A program made the position numbers and the translations under genes. From positions 2,790,001 to 2,854,000 of the forward strand of contig NC_015588.1 in NCBI RefSeq assembly GCF_000215105.1: a stretch of DNA of 64,000 bases, read 5' to 3'. The stretch is from Isoptericola variabilis 225. GTDB lineage: Bacteria > Actinomycetota > Actinomycetes > Actinomycetales > Cellulomonadaceae. The notes under the pieces are model-generated. The model saw only the letters and a program-made list of their open reading frames with translations, did not search any database and was not told the origin of the DNA. Below are positions 8,314-17,473 of the stretch, piece after piece (position 1 is the stretch's first letter; every line of letters starts with the position of its first letter).

Positions 8314-8832
8314 TCATCGCGTTGCCAAGGCCGGGCCGCGCGAACGCGCATGCGCCGGCCGGCCGTTCCCATGCTCGTCACGTTGGGGCAGAGAACACTG
8401 CACGCGTGGGCAACCACTCGGTGCGCCTGGGCGTCCGCGCGTGGAGGTCGGCGGTGACGACCATGCTGCCGACCGTGTCCGGGATGCGGATCGCGCCGAC
8501 CATGACCCCGTCGTCCACCAGGGAGGTTCCCTGCCCGGCTCGTTGCGCCCGGTCTTGACCTCGGCCAGGGCGGTCCAGGACTTCTGACCCCGGCTCACGC
8601 GAACCAGCCCGTCCGGATAGAGCCGCTTGTCCCCGAGCTGGAACGGAACCTCGATGTAGGTCTCCAGCGTTCCGGCCGGCGCTCCCAACGGCTTCGTCAG
8701 GGCACGGCCGAACTCGCGCACGGCCACCGTGACAGCCAGGAGTGCCGACGTCGCCCGACGCTCCTGTTCTTCCGCCCCGTTGATCCCAGACGTGGGAATG
8801 AGCCTCGCCTCGTGCCACGACTCCTCAGCCAT
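8314..8832 (-). pseudogene. Broken PD-(D/E)XK-like 'stress response' gene remnant
   Basis: The first 95 residues (MAEESWHEARLIPTSGINGAEEQERRATSALLAV... to SWTALAEVKTGRNE) match the N-terminus of a large actinobacterial protein with a nuclease-like fold; YPDGLVRV...AEVKTG carries the D and ExK residues. After EVKTGRNE the frame becomes Ser/Arg/Pro-rich noise. A second frame instead encodes VDDGVMVGAIRIPDTVGSMVVTADLHA, which belongs hundreds of residues further on in such proteins. This indicates an internal deletion plus frameshifts. Intact relatives are several hundred residues longer. Nothing between 8833 and 9014 looks coding. Confidence 0.55.
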
Positions 8833-9014
8833 GTCTCGCGCCGTCGCGTCGACACCGTTTCGAGGGACGGTAGCCCAGAGCGCCTAATCGGGTGGGCCAC
8901 GCGGCAGGTGTCTGAGCGTGATTTCACCCGGCAGAGGCAGGGCGTTGTGGCGACCGACCAGCGCACGGCGATCCGCGACCCCGCACGCCCTGAACAACTC
9001 TTTACGCTTCTTTG

Positions 9015-9090
9015 TGGTGCGCCTGACTGGATTCGAACCAGCGACACCGGCTTTAGGAGAGCCGTGCTCTATCCACTGAGCTACAGGCGC
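9015..9090 (-). tRNA. tRNA-Arg (anticodon CCT)
   Basis: Read on the minus strand from 9090, the acceptor arms GCGCCTG and CAGGCGC pair fully. The D-arm TAGCTCAGTGGATAGAGC, the anticodon stem CGGCT/AGCCG with loop CTCCTAA (anticodon CCT, reading AGG) and the T-loop GGTTCGAATCC are all present. The discriminator base is A (9018) and CCA is encoded (9017-9015). It sits at the edge of the eroded region 5.3-8.9 kb; tRNA genes are frequent integration sites. Confidence 0.95.
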
Positions 9091-9220
9091 CTTCGCTAAT
9101 GTCTTAGCAAAGAGTCGGTCCATTCGGCCGGTCGGCCCGTGAACCGCCACATAGCCTAACGCGCCGCCGGATGCCGCAAATCCGTGGCGGCGGACGACCG
9201 CGGGCCCCATAGTCGTCGCC

Positions 9221-9736
9221 GTGCCGATCGAACAGACGCTGCGCCGGGTCGACGCCGAGCTCGAGCACGGTCGCGTCCTCCCCGCGATCAACCGCCTTCG
9301 GAGCCTCGTCCGCGAGTACCCGGAGCGGCTCGACGTGCGCTTTCGCCTGGCCGAGGTCTACCGCAGCCAGGGCGACCTCGCGCAGGCCGGGCGCTGGGCG
9401 TTCCTCGCCGAGCACGTCGACCCGGCGGAGCTCGCGGCTCTCGAGCGGCAGTTCCGCACGGCGGCTCACCGGCTCGCGGCGGTCGCCTGGACGGCCAGCA
9501 GCGAGAACATCGGTCCTCGTGCCGCGCGACGGCTCGAGGCGCTCCGCGAGGAGGCCGCGCGTGAGACAGGTCGCCGCCTCACCGAGGACAGCAGATTCGT
9601 CGACACGCGGTCGACCGTCGAGAAGGTCGTCGAGGGACTCGGCTGCGCAGCGGTGGTCGTCGCGGCGATCCTGGCGACCGTCGGCCTCGGCGCCCTCGTC
9701 GTCCACGGCGCACGGGTCGTCGTGGGCTGGTTCTAG
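9221..9736 (+). CDS. DUF6584-like TPR-type protein with C-terminal membrane anchor
   Basis: A 171-residue protein from GTG 9221. The N-terminal half is a tetratricopeptide-like helical repeat (ELEHGRVLPAINRLRSLVREYPERLDVRFRLAEVYRSQGDLAQAGRWAFL), a pattern I associate with DUF6584. The C-terminus carries one membrane helix (CAAVVVAAILATVGLGALVVHGARVVVGWF), so the TPR-like part probably faces the cytoplasm. No catalytic motif is visible. It ends 4 bp from the stop codon of the convergent ROK regulator. Confidence 0.65.
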   Translation: MPIEQTLRRVDAELEHGRVLPAINRLRSLVREYPERLDVRFRLAEVYRSQGDLAQAGRWAFLAEHVDPAELAALERQFRTAAHRLAAVAWTASSENIGPRAARRLEALREEAARETGRRLTEDSRFVDTRSTVEKVVEGLGCAAVVVAAILATVGLGALVVHGARVVVGWF

Positions 9737-9740
9737 CCGA

Positions 9741-10967
9741 TCACACCCACGCCGCGGGGTGCGCGACGACCTCTCGCAGCACCTCGCGCGCGGCGCCGGA
9801 CAGCGCGGCGTACTGCCCCGCCTCGGCCGCACGCACCTCGAGCGAGACGAACGGCGCCGCCAGCACCCGCTCGCCCAGCACGCTGAGCACCTCGTCGCGC
9901 AACCAGGGCTCCAGCTCGGTGTAGACGCCGCCGAGCACGACGGTCGACACCCCGAGCAGGTTGACGAAGTCGGCGAGCGCCGACCCGAGCGCCCGCCCGG
10001 CGCGCTGCACCGCACCGCGAGCCGCGCCGTCGTGCGCCTGCAGCAGCTCGAGCAGCTCGGGCAGCGAGGCGTCGACGGGCAGCCCGGCGGACCGCAGGAT
10101 CTGCTCCTTGCCCGCGTACTGCTCGAGGCAGCCGAAGGCCCCGCACGAGCAGCGCGGCCCGGCGGGGTCGACGACGACGTGCCCGACCTCGCCGTTCCAC
10201 CCGCGCTCGGCGAGGAACAGCCGGCGGTCGACGACGATCCCGGCGCCGATGCCGACGTCGCCGGAGACGTAGAGGAACGACGCCGGCACGTCGCCGGAGA
10301 GCTCGGCGAGCGCCGCGAGCTTGGCCTCGTTCGCGACCACGACGTCGACGGGCGAGCCGTCCGGCAGGCGCAGGCCGAGCAGCGGCACGGGCTCGAGCGA
10401 CGACCACCCCAGGTTGGGCGCGACCTCGAGCTCGCCGGTCCGCGCGTCGACGAGCCCCGGCAGGGCGAGACGCGCCCCCGCGAGCCGCATCCCGCCGTCG
10501 TGCACGACGGCGATGACCTCGTTGGCGAGCGCGCCGAGCGTGCCGAGGACGTCGGCGGGGTCGGAGTCGTGGAACGAGCCCGCGACGACGCGCGACTCGA
10601 CGACGTCGCCGGTGAGGTCGAGGACGCGCGCGCCGAGGTAGTCGACGTTGACCTCGAGCCCGAGCCCGACGACGGAGCGCGCGGCGGGCACGAGGGGCAC
10701 GGCCGGGCGTCCCGCGCGCTGGGCGGCGACGGGCGGGAGCTCGGCGACGAGCCGGCCCTCGACGAGCCGGTCGACGAGCGTCGACACCGTGGCACGGGTC
10801 AGGCCGGTCGCGGCGGCGACGTCGGCGCGGGACAACGGCGCGGGCGCGTCGAAGATCGCGCGCGCGACGAGCTGCAGGTTCTGCTCGCGCAGCGTGTGCT
10901 GACGCGCGGCGAGCTCGCTCGGGGCGGTCCCCGGGAGGCGCGGCGTCGTCGACGGCTCGGCGGTCAC
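9741..10967 (-). CDS. xylR: ROK-family transcriptional regulator of the xylose locus (XylR-like)
   Basis: A 408-residue protein from GTG 10967; an in-frame ATG at 11009 lies within the promoter region and is less likely. The winged helix-turn-helix is near residues 35-80 (LSRADVAAATGLTRATVSTLVDRLVEG). The ROK sugar-kinase fold follows, with VSGDVGIGAGIVV, GWNGEVGHVVVDPAGPRC and the zinc motif CSCGAFGCLEQYAG. It is divergent from xylA-xylB, the classic arrangement for a xylose-responsive ROK repressor. The shared 126-bp spacer contains an AT-rich stretch (10993-11018) that is the probable operator. The sugar specificity is inferred from context. Confidence 0.85.
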   Translation of the reverse strand: MTAEPSTTPRLPGTAPSELAARQHTLREQNLQLVARAIFDAPAPLSRADVAAATGLTRATVSTLVDRLVEGRLVAELPPVAAQRAGRPAVPLVPAARSVVGLGLEVNVDYLGARVLDLTGDVVESRVVAGSFHDSDPADVLGTLGALANEVIAVVHDGGMRLAGARLALPGLVDARTGELEVAPNLGWSSLEPVPLLGLRLPDGSPVDVVVANEAKLAALAELSGDVPASFLYVSGDVGIGAGIVVDRRLFLAERGWNGEVGHVVVDPAGPRCSCGAFGCLEQYAGKEQILRSAGLPVDASLPELLELLQAHDGAARGAVQRAGRALGSALADFVNLLGVSTVVLGGVYTELEPWLRDEVLSVLGERVLAAPFVSLEVRAAEAGQYAALSGAAREVLREVVAHPAAWV

Positions 10968-10971
10968 GGTG

Positions 10972-11018
10972 TTGACTCTAGCGGAGAGGCGCTGCAATAG
11001 TTCAGTCATACAACAAAA
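10972..11018 (+). promoter_or_regulatory. xylA promoter and AT-rich operator candidate
   Basis: TTGACT (10972-10977) and AATAGT (10996-11001) with an 18-base spacer resemble -35 and -10 boxes. The adjacent AT-rich stretch CAGTCATACAACAAAAC is an island in very GC-rich DNA and lies right after the predicted -10, where a ROK repressor would block xylAB. The ROK gene also starts within this spacer, so autoregulation is likely. I do not see a clean symmetric operator. Confidence 0.45.
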
Positions 11019-11093
11019 CGCCGCCGTCCGACGTCGGACACCTGCGGCGACCACCACCCGCGCCGGACGGCGCGACTCGACGAGGAGACCTGC

Positions 11094-12260
11094 GTGAGCG
11101 ACATCAAGTACTCGTTCGGCCTGTGGACCGTGGGCTGGCCCGCCAACGACCCGTTCGGCACCGCGACCCGACCCGACCTCGACCCGGCCGAGTCGATCCG
11201 CAAGCTCGCCGAGCTGGGCGCGTGGGGCTTCACGTACCACGACAACGACGTGTTCCCGTTCGGCGCCGACGACGCCGAGCGTCAGGCGGGCATCGACAAG
11301 GTGAAGAAGGCGGCGCAGGAGACCGGTCTCGTCTGCGAGATGGTCACCACCAACACCTTCAGCCACCCGATCTTCAAGGACGGCGCGTTCACCTCGAACA
11401 ACCGCCAGGTCCGCCGCTTCGGGCTCAAGAAGGTCCTGCGCAGCGTCGACAACGCCGCCGAGATGGGCGCGACGACGTTCGTCATGTGGGGCGGCCGCGA
11501 GGGCACGGAGTACGACAACTCCAAGGACCTCGCCGCCGCGCACGCGCGCTACGCCGAGGGCATCGACACCGTCGCCGCCTACATCAAGGAGAAGGGCTAC
11601 GACCTGCGCATCGCGCTCGAGCCCAAGCCCAACGAGCCGCGCGGCGACATCTTCCTGCCGACGATCGGCCACGCGATCGCGCTGATCAACACGCTCGACA
11701 ACGGCGACATCGTCGGCCTCAACCCGGAGACCGGCCACGAGCAGATGGCGGGCCTCAACTACACGCACGGCCTCGCGCTCGCGCTGTACTGCGGCAAGCT
11801 GTTCCACATCGACCTCAACGGCCAGCACGGCCCGAAGTACGACCAGGACCTCGTCTTCGGCCACGGCGACCTGCTCTCGGCGTTCTTCACGGTCGACCTG
11901 CTCGAGAACGGCTTCCCGAACGGCGGCCCGCGCTACGAGGGCCCGCGCCACTTCGACTACAAGCCGTCGCGCACCGAGCACCTCGACGGCGTGTGGGAGT
12001 CGGCCAAGGCGAACATGGAGACCTACGACCTCCTCGCCGCCAAGGCCAAGGCCTACCGCGAGGACCCCGAGGTCCAGGCCGCGTTCGAGCACGCCGGCAT
12101 CTTCGAGCTGGGCGAGCCGACGCTCGGCGAGGGCGAGTCGTTCGACGCGTTCATGGCCGACGCCTCGGTCGACACCGAGCTCGACGTCGACGCGGTGGCC
12201 GAGCGCGACTACGGTCTCGTGAAGCTGCACCAGCTCGCGCTGAAGCACCTCATCGGCTGA
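11094..12260 (+). CDS. xylA: Xylose isomerase
   Basis: Interconverts D-xylose and D-xylulose in the cytoplasm. The 388 residues match the short actinobacterial class I enzymes. Key residues are visible: the base pair His49/Asp52 (TYHDND), metal ligands Glu176 ([11 protein letters not shown]), Glu212 and His215 ([11 protein letters not shown]), Asp240 (FHIDLNGQ), Asp250 and Asp252 (YDQDLVFG). GTG 11094 is preceded by GAGGAG. xylB follows after a 115-bp gap that is largely occupied by a 73-bp palindromic repeat, and the ROK regulator is divergent. Confidence 0.98.
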   Translation: MSDIKYSFGLWTVGWPANDPFGTATRPDLDPAESIRKLAELGAWGFTYHDNDVFPFGADDAERQAGIDKVKKAAQETGLVCEMVTTNTFSHPIFKDGAFTSNNRQVRRFGLKKVLRSVDNAAEMGATTFVMWGGREGTEYDNSKDLAAAHARYAEGIDTVAAYIKEKGYDLRIALEPKPNEPRGDIFLPTIGHAIALINTLDNGDIVGLNPETGHEQMAGLNYTHGLALALYCGKLFHIDLNGQHGPKYDQDLVFGHGDLLSAFFTVDLLENGFPNGGPRYEGPRHFDYKPSRTEHLDGVWESAKANMETYDLLAAKAKAYREDPEVQAAFEHAGIFELGEPTLGEGESFDAFMADASVDTELDVDAVAERDYGLVKLHQLALKHLIG

Positions 12261-12271
12261 CCACCCCTGTC

Positions 12272-12344
12272 GTTGTGGGCGTGATTTCTGGCCCGCGAGA
12301 CCCGCTCAAAGTGGGCATCTCGGGCCAGAAATCACGCCCACAAC
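12272..12344 (-). repeat. 73-bp palindromic element, copy 1 (inverted orientation)
   Basis: The ends GTTGTGGGCGTGATTTCTGG and its near-perfect complement at the right form a long stem. The core read on the minus strand contains GCCCACTTTGAGCGGGT, aligning with the plus-strand cores of copies 2 and 3, so this copy is inverted. It lies between xylA and xylB, where the hairpin could attenuate or stabilise the operon mRNA. Confidence 0.9.
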
Positions 12345-12375
12345 ACCGAACTGATCGACTCCCGAAGGAGCGAAG

Positions 12376-13872
12376 ATGCCCCTCGTCGCCGGCGTGGACA
12401 CGTCCACGCAGTCCTGCAAGGTCGTCGTGCGCGACGCCGAGACCGGCGCGCTCGTGCGCAGCGGCTCGGCGAAGCACCCCGACGGCACGGCGGTCGACCC
12501 GCGCCACTGGTGGGACGCGTTCCTCGCCGCGGCGAAGGAGGCCGGCGGGCTCGACGACGTCGCGGCGATCGCCGTCGGCGGCCAGCAGCACGGCCTCGTC
12601 GCGCTCGACGCCGAGGGCAACGTCGTCCGCGACGCGCTGCTGTGGAACGACACGCGCTCGGCGCAGGCCGCCGAGGACCTCGTCCGCGAGCTCGGCGACG
12701 GCGACCGCGAGACCGGCGCCCAGCGGTGGGCCGACGCCGTCGGCTCGGTCCTCGTCGCGTCGCTCACCGTCACCAAGCTGCGCTGGCTGCGCGACGCCGA
12801 GCCCGACAACGCGGCGCGCGTCGCCGCCGTCGCGCTCCCCCACGACTGGCTGAGCTGGCGCATCGCCGGCTACGGCCCCGCCGGCGACCCGAGCGCACCG
12901 CTCGGCCCGCAGCTCGACCGGCTCTTCACCGACCGCTCCGACGCGTCCGGCACCGGGTACTACGACGCCGAGGCCGACGGCCCGGACGGACCGGGCGCGT
13001 ACCGCCTCGACCTGCTCCGGCTCGCGCTCGGGCGCGACGACGTCGTCCTGCCGCGCGTGCTCGGCCCGGCCGAGTCCGGTGGCGTCGCGCACCCGTCCGT
13101 CGCCGGGTCCGCCGTCGACGGCGGCGCCCTGATCGGCCCCGGCGCGGGCGACAACGCCGGCGCCTCGCTCGGCCTCGGCATGCAGCCGGGCGACATCGCG
13201 ATCTCGATCGGCACCTCCGGCGTCGTCTCCGCCGTCGCGCCGCGGCGCACCGCGGACGGCTCGGGCGCGATCAACGGCTTCGCCGACGCGACCGGCAACG
13301 CGCTCATGCTCGCCGTGACGCTCAACGCCGCACGCGTGCTCGACGCGGCGCGCACCGTGCTGGGGTGCGACGTCGACGAGCTCGCCCGCCTGGCGCTCGC
13401 GGCGCCGCCCGGGTCGGACGGGCTGGTGCTCGTGCCCTACCTCGAGGGCGAGCGCACGCCGAACCGCCCCGACGCGACCGGCACGCTGCACGGCATCCGC
13501 CTGAAGAACTCGACCCGCGAGCACCTCGCCCGCGCGTACGTCGAGGGCATGCTGTGCGGGCTCGCGGACGGCCTCGACGCGCTGCGCGCGCTCGACGTGC
13601 CGATCGACCGCGTCATGCTCATCGGCGGCGCGGCGCAGTCGCCCGCGGTGCAGCAGATCGCGCCGCAGGTCTTCGGGCTGCCGATCTCCGTGCCCGAGCC
13701 GGGCGAGTACGTGGCCGACGGCGCGGCGCGGCAGGCGGCGTGGGTGCTGGCCGCCGCGGCGAACCCGGGCGCGGAGGCGCCGTCGTGGTCCACGACCATC
13801 GCCACGACGCTCGACGCCGACGCCCGGCCCGTCGTCCGCGAGCAGTACGCCGCGGTGCGCGACCTGGTCTGA
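12376..13872 (+). CDS. xylB: Xylulokinase
   Basis: Phosphorylates D-xylulose to xylulose 5-phosphate for the pentose phosphate pathway. The 498-residue FGGY kinase shows the N-terminal phosphate loop [13 protein letters not shown], the substrate loop [39 protein letters not shown], and the ATP-side motif [22 protein letters not shown] 12376 is preceded by GAAGGAG. It follows xylA on the same strand and ends 5 bp before the convergent stop at 13878. Confidence 0.97.
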   Translation: MPLVAGVDTSTQSCKVVVRDAETGALVRSGSAKHPDGTAVDPRHWWDAFLAAAKEAGGLDDVAAIAVGGQQHGLVALDAEGNVVRDALLWNDTRSAQAAEDLVRELGDGDRETGAQRWADAVGSVLVASLTVTKLRWLRDAEPDNAARVAAVALPHDWLSWRIAGYGPAGDPSAPLGPQLDRLFTDRSDASGTGYYDAEADGPDGPGAYRLDLLRLALGRDDVVLPRVLGPAESGGVAHPSVAGSAVDGGALIGPGAGDNAGASLGLGMQPGDIAISIGTSGVVSAVAPRRTADGSGAINGFADATGNALMLAVTLNAARVLDAARTVLGCDVDELARLALAAPPGSDGLVLVPYLEGERTPNRPDATGTLHGIRLKNSTREHLARAYVEGMLCGLADGLDALRALDVPIDRVMLIGGAAQSPAVQQIAPQVFGLPISVPEPGEYVADGAARQAAWVLAAAANPGAEAPSWSTTIATTLDADARPVVREQYAAVRDLV

Positions 13873-13877
13873 GCGGA

Positions 13878-14678
13878 CTACCTGCCGCCCAGGCGGGCGT
13901 CGCGCCGGCGCCGGAGCTCGCGCAGCCGGGCGCGGCGCTCGTCGGGGTCGAGCGCGGTCACCGGCCGGCCGTCCCCGCCCGCGTCCGCGGCGGACCGGGC
14001 GCGGACGGCCCGTACCACCAGCACGGCGGAGACCACGACCAGGACCACGGCGAGCACCCCGCACGCCACGCGAGCCGGTCCCGGCAGGCCTTCGGACACC
14101 GCGGCGACGGCGAGCAGCCAGCCGACACCGGCCGGCACGGCCGCGAGCACGGACCGCGCGGTGGGCGTCCAGCCGGCGGCGTAGACGCGGACGAGCGCGT
14201 CGGTCACGCGGCTGCGCCGCACGGGCAGCAGCGACAGCGCCACGCTGTGCAGGGTCGGCAGCCCGATGGTCTGGCCGGCGCCCGCCTGCACCGTGAAGGA
14301 CAGCCGCTCGCCCGCGTACGACGGGCGCAGCGCGCGCATCGCGTACACGAACGACAGGGCCGCGAGCGGGAACGACGCCGTCGGCAGGAGGAACATGGCC
14401 CCGGCGCCCATGACGGCGGCGAGCAGCGGCAGGGCCAGCGCGAACCCGACGGCCTCGGCGGGGTCGCTCGCGACGCGGTCGAGCATCGCCCCCACGTCGA
14501 CCGAGTCGTCGACCGCCACGTACACGAGCGTCCCGACCCACAGCAGGACCGCCACCACGAAGATCGCGGTCCACACGAGCCCGACGAGCAGGTAGCCGAG
14601 CGGGCGCAGGGCGAGCCGCGCCGGCCCCGGGGCCGGGCCGGCGACGTCGTCGGAGGCGATCGGGTCGAGTGGGGTCAC
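13878..14678 (-). CDS. Multi-pass membrane protein of the T7SS-like cassette
   Basis: A 266-residue protein from GTG 14678, whose start overlaps the stop of the upstream gene by 4 bp (GTGA). Hydrophobic segments appear near residues 30-55 (LGYLLVGLVWTAIFVVAVLLWVG), 80-120 and 195-235 (two more), with a basic, Arg-rich C-terminal tail (DPDERRARLRELRRRRDARLGG). I recognise no enzyme family. Tight coupling to the upstream genes implies that it works with the putative secreted protein at 16055-17464, perhaps as a membrane partner. Confidence 0.7.
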   Translation of the reverse strand: MTPLDPIASDDVAGPAPGPARLALRPLGYLLVGLVWTAIFVVAVLLWVGTLVYVAVDDSVDVGAMLDRVASDPAEAVGFALALPLLAAVMGAGAMFLLPTASFPLAALSFVYAMRALRPSYAGERLSFTVQAGAGQTIGLPTLHSVALSLLPVRRSRVTDALVRVYAAGWTPTARSVLAAVPAGVGWLLAVAAVSEGLPGPARVACGVLAVVLVVVSAVLVVRAVRARSAADAGGDGRPVTALDPDERRARLRELRRRRDARLGGR

Positions 14679-15355
14679 GCGGGGGTCTCCTGCTCCATGA
14701 ACACGAGCGAGTCGAGGATCTCGTCGAACAGCGTCGCGAACGGCTCGGCCGACGGGATGTTCGGCACGTTGACGCTCGCCAGCAGCAACCGGGAACGGTC
14801 CGGGTACGGCACGTGGTACTGCAGCCGCATCGTCAGCAGCTCGTCGCCGTCCTCGCCGACCTCGGCGCGGACCACCTCGGCCACCCGGCACACGGGGCCG
14901 GTCCGCTGCGGCGCGACCTCGCCGTCCGGGTACGCGGCCCGCAGCGCCGCGGCGACGGCCTCGTCGTCGGGCCGCGCCCCGGAGTCGTCGGGCCGCGTCC
15001 CGGAGTCGTCCGGCCCCGTCCCGGGGACGTCACCGAGCATCGCACGCCCGGCCGCAGGCCACTCCTCGTCGACCGCCACGATCGCAGCGGGGAACGGGAC
15101 GCCGGGCAGCAGCTCGAGCGACATGAGGTAGGTGTGCGCGCCGATCTCGATCGCGTCGCGCGCGCTGCCGACGAGCTCCTGGACCGCCTCGCGGCGCGCG
15201 CGGGCGAGCCGGTCGGCCGCGCCGACCTGGCGCCGCACGACCCGCTTGACGTGCGCGACGATCTGCTCGGGGCTCTCCCCGAGCGGGATGCTGACCCAGG
15301 TTCCGGGCAGCACGATGCGCATCCGGCCCTCGGCGAGCCGCAGGTCGCGCGTCAT
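14675..15355 (-). CDS. Hypothetical protein, Mog1/PsbP-like pattern
   Basis: A 226-residue protein from ATG 15355, overlapping the preceding stop by 4 bp (ATGA). It opens with MRIVLPGTWVSIPLGE and contains repeated beta-strand-like runs (TYLMSLELLPGVPFPAAIVAVD; LLTMRLQYHVPYPD; LLLASVNVPN), reminiscent of the Mog1/PsbP/DUF1795 fold; this is a weak resemblance. A linker contains three PDDSG-type repeats from a 63-bp tandem repeat. No signal peptide or membrane helix is seen. It is the fourth gene of the cassette starting at 17764 and may be a chaperone or immunity-like partner. Confidence 0.6.
   Translation of the reverse strand: MTRDLRLAEGRMRIVLPGTWVSIPLGESPEQIVAHVKRVVRRQVGAADRLARARREAVQELVGSARDAIEIGAHTYLMSLELLPGVPFPAAIVAVDEEWPAAGRAMLGDVPGTGPDDSGTRPDDSGARPDDEAVAAALRAAYPDGEVAPQRTGPVCRVAEVVRAEVGEDGDELLTMRLQYHVPYPDRSRLLLASVNVPNIPSAEPFATLFDEILDSLVFMEQETPA
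14963..15025. repeat. 3 x 21-bp tandem repeat inside a coding region
   Basis: Three adjacent 21-base units (14963-14983, 14984-15004, 15005-15025) differ at only a few positions. Because 21 is divisible by three, the repeat encodes PDDSG-like heptads in the linker of the protein at 14675-15355. Copy number probably varies between strains. Confidence 0.75.
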
Positions 15356-15966
15356 GCGGTCCCCTCGAGCTCGACCGTGAGGCCGGCGAGCGCGTCGATG
15401 ATCTCCTGCGGCATGTCGGTGAAGGACCCGACGCTGCTCGCGATCGCGGTCACCTCGAGCATGTCCGGCGTGCCGTCGGGGAAGACGCCGAGCGCCACGC
15501 GCTCCTCGAGGTGTGCGACGCCGTCGCCGACGTCGGGGTCGAGGTGACCGATCATGAGGTGCGCGCCGCGCACCTCGCCTGCGGGCACGGTCCCCTCGAC
15601 GGCCTGCGCGAACAGGTGGTCGTCGTCCGACTCGCGCACGAGCTCCTCGAGGTCCGCGGCGAAGACCTCGGGCGGCAGGTCGCGCTGCGCGACGACGGTG
15701 AGCAGCGCGTCGACCCGGCCCAGCTCGGGCCGGCGCACGAGCACGGCCGTCTCGAGCCCCGCGACGCCCGCGTCGCCGACGGCCCGCACCACGGCGGCCA
15801 GGCCGTCGGCGAGCATCGCTCCCGCGGGCCGCTCCGCCGACTCCTGGCCCGCCACGAGCCGCGACGCCTGCTCGTGGGCCCACGCGTCGGGGTCGGCGAG
15901 GCCGGACGGCACCACCGTCCACCCGTCCGGCAGCCGCAGCTCGTAGCCCGCCAGCCTGCTCGTCAT
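15352..15966 (-). CDS. Hypothetical protein, Mog1/PsbP-like pattern
   Basis: A 204-residue protein from ATG 15966 with GGGGAGG at good spacing. It begins YELRLPDGWTVVPSGLADPDAWA and has alternating strands and helices (AVLVRRPELGRVDALLTVVAQRDLP; GAHLMIGHLDPD; MLEVTAIASSVG) similar in layout to the next gene (14675-15355), so the two may be distant paralogues. No export signal. Its stop overlaps the next start by 4 bp, so the pair is translationally coupled. Confidence 0.65.
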   Translation of the reverse strand: MTSRLAGYELRLPDGWTVVPSGLADPDAWAHEQASRLVAGQESAERPAGAMLADGLAAVVRAVGDAGVAGLETAVLVRRPELGRVDALLTVVAQRDLPPEVFAADLEELVRESDDDHLFAQAVEGTVPAGEVRGAHLMIGHLDPDVGDGVAHLEERVALGVFPDGTPDMLEVTAIASSVGSFTDMPQEIIDALAGLTVELEGTA

Positions 15967-15982
15967 CGGTCGGCCTCCCCCG

Positions 15983-16018
15983 TGCCGTTCGCCCTCGCGA
16001 TGCCGTTCGCCCTCGCGA
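15983..16018. repeat. 18-bp perfect tandem duplication
   Basis: The unit TGCCGTTCGCCCTCGCGA occurs twice back to back (15983-16000 and 16001-16018) in the 88-bp gap between the genes starting at 15966 and ending at 16055. It lies just ahead of the ribosome site of the 15966 gene and could alter leader structure. Confidence 0.8.
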
Positions 16019-16054
16019 TCCTGCCACGCCCGGCGCGCACGCTCGAACCGGGCG

Positions 16055-17464
16055 TCAGCCGGCGAGCATCGAGCCGTACTTGATGCCAGCGCCGGCGAGC
16101 TTGCCGTACGGGCCGTCGAGCGACCGGGACGCGAGGCTGTTCGTCGCGTTCGCGGCCGCCCAGCCGTCGTTCCCCGCCAGGCTCGTCCCCAGCGCCATCG
16201 ACTTGTTGGTGATGTCGTAGCTGCGCAGCCCGACGGCGCCGACCGCGGCGAGCGACGCGGTCGCGGTCGACACGCCGTCGACGACGGCGCCCGTCGTCGC
16301 CTGCACCCGCAGGACGTCGCCGACGTCGGCGTTGCCGAGCGCCCAGCGCTCGAAGCCGCCCGTGAACGGGTTCGGGAAGACCGTCTTGGCCGCGGTGCCG
16401 TAGTGGCCGCCCTTGATGAGGCCGAACACCTTCTTGTCGGTCGCGCTGCGCACGAACGGTGACTTCAGCACGTCGGTCACGCGCTGCCCGCGCGACATCG
16501 CGAAGACCTGCCGCGAGCTCTTGATCGTCGACGAGCCGAAGGCGGCCTTCGCGGCCCGCGGCGACATCCGCGCGGTCGACTGGACCACCGTGCGCGCCTT
16601 GGAGTACTTGGCGAGCGCGCTGATCGCGCGGCCGCCGAAGAGCGTCAGGGCCGCGAGCGCCGTCGCGCCGAGGACGGCCCACCAGGAGCCGTCGCCCTTG
16701 ATCGCGGCGATCGTGGCCTCGACGACCTTGAGGATCGCGCCGACGGCGGCGAGCACGAGCAGGACCTGCCCGAGGATCGGCACCCACGACAGGAAGATCG
16801 CGAGGATGCCCGCGATGTCGCAGACGACCTTGAGCACGTCGACGATGCCCGAGACGACCTCGCCGACCTTGTCCCAGAAGCCGTCCTCGAGGCCGTTGGT
16901 CTTGCGCCCGCTGACGACCTCGTCGATCTTGCCGACGGCGGTGCGTGCCGCCGCGTCCTTGGCGTCCTTGCCCTCCTGCCACTGCCGCTCGTACTGCGCG
17001 ACCTGGCCGGCGAGGGTCGAGACCGTCGTCCCGGCGCTGCTCGCGGTGCGCTCGGCCGCGGTGCGGTCGGCGGGCGTGGCGTCGTCGGGCAGGTCGTCGA
17101 CGGCGGTCTGCGCGGCCTGCTGCGCGGCGACCGCGTCGGCGAGGTCCGCGCGCAGGGTCCGCAGCTGCTCGGCCGCGGGGTCGGCCTGCTCGTACTTGGC
17201 GGCCCGGAGGCTGTCGCCGTAGGTCTCGAGCGCCTCACCGGTCTGCTCGTAGCGCACCCGTGCCTTGTCGATGCTCTCGCGCACCTCGCCGGCGAGGCTG
17301 CGGGTCTTGTCGAGCGCGAGCGAGGTGTTGGCCATCTCGTCCTCGATCGCGCGCAGGGTCTTCGTGGACCGGGCGATCGCCTCCGCGATCTCCTGGTACC
17401 GGCGCCCCTTGGCGGCGACCGTGTACGGCCGCCCGTCGAGCTTCTCCCACTGCGTGTCCCCCAC
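16055..17464 (-). CDS. Putative type VII secretion substrate, coiled-coil plus membrane segments
   Basis: A 469-residue protein from GTG 17464, 9 bp after the WXG100-like gene. Residues about 1-175 are helical and coiled-coil rich (RYQEIAEAIARSTKTLRAIEDEMANTSLALDKTRSLAGEVRES), like the LXG/ESX-type N-terminal region of T7SS-secreted proteins. Residues about 200-260 (VVCDIAGILAIFLSWVPILG) and 262-285 are membrane helices. The C-terminal 180 residues have no recognisable toxin motif. The preceding small helical partner is the usual ESX layout. No EccC or EccD secretion-machinery gene lies in the window. Confidence 0.65.
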   Translation of the reverse strand: MGDTQWEKLDGRPYTVAAKGRRYQEIAEAIARSTKTLRAIEDEMANTSLALDKTRSLAGEVRESIDKARVRYEQTGEALETYGDSLRAAKYEQADPAAEQLRTLRADLADAVAAQQAAQTAVDDLPDDATPADRTAAERTASSAGTTVSTLAGQVAQYERQWQEGKDAKDAAARTAVGKIDEVVSGRKTNGLEDGFWDKVGEVVSGIVDVLKVVCDIAGILAIFLSWVPILGQVLLVLAAVGAILKVVEATIAAIKGDGSWWAVLGATALAALTLFGGRAISALAKYSKARTVVQSTARMSPRAAKAAFGSSTIKSSRQVFAMSRGQRVTDVLKSPFVRSATDKKVFGLIKGGHYGTAAKTVFPNPFTGGFERWALGNADVGDVLRVQATTGAVVDGVSTATASLAAVGAVGLRSYDITNKSMALGTSLAGNDGWAAANATNSLASRSLDGPYGKLAGAGIKYGSMLAG

Positions 17465-17473
17465 CGCTCCCCC

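Noticed and set aside
8833..9014. Gene or attachment site between the broken gene and tRNA-Arg
   Set aside because: No open frame with a start and no direct repeat of the tRNA 3' end was seen.
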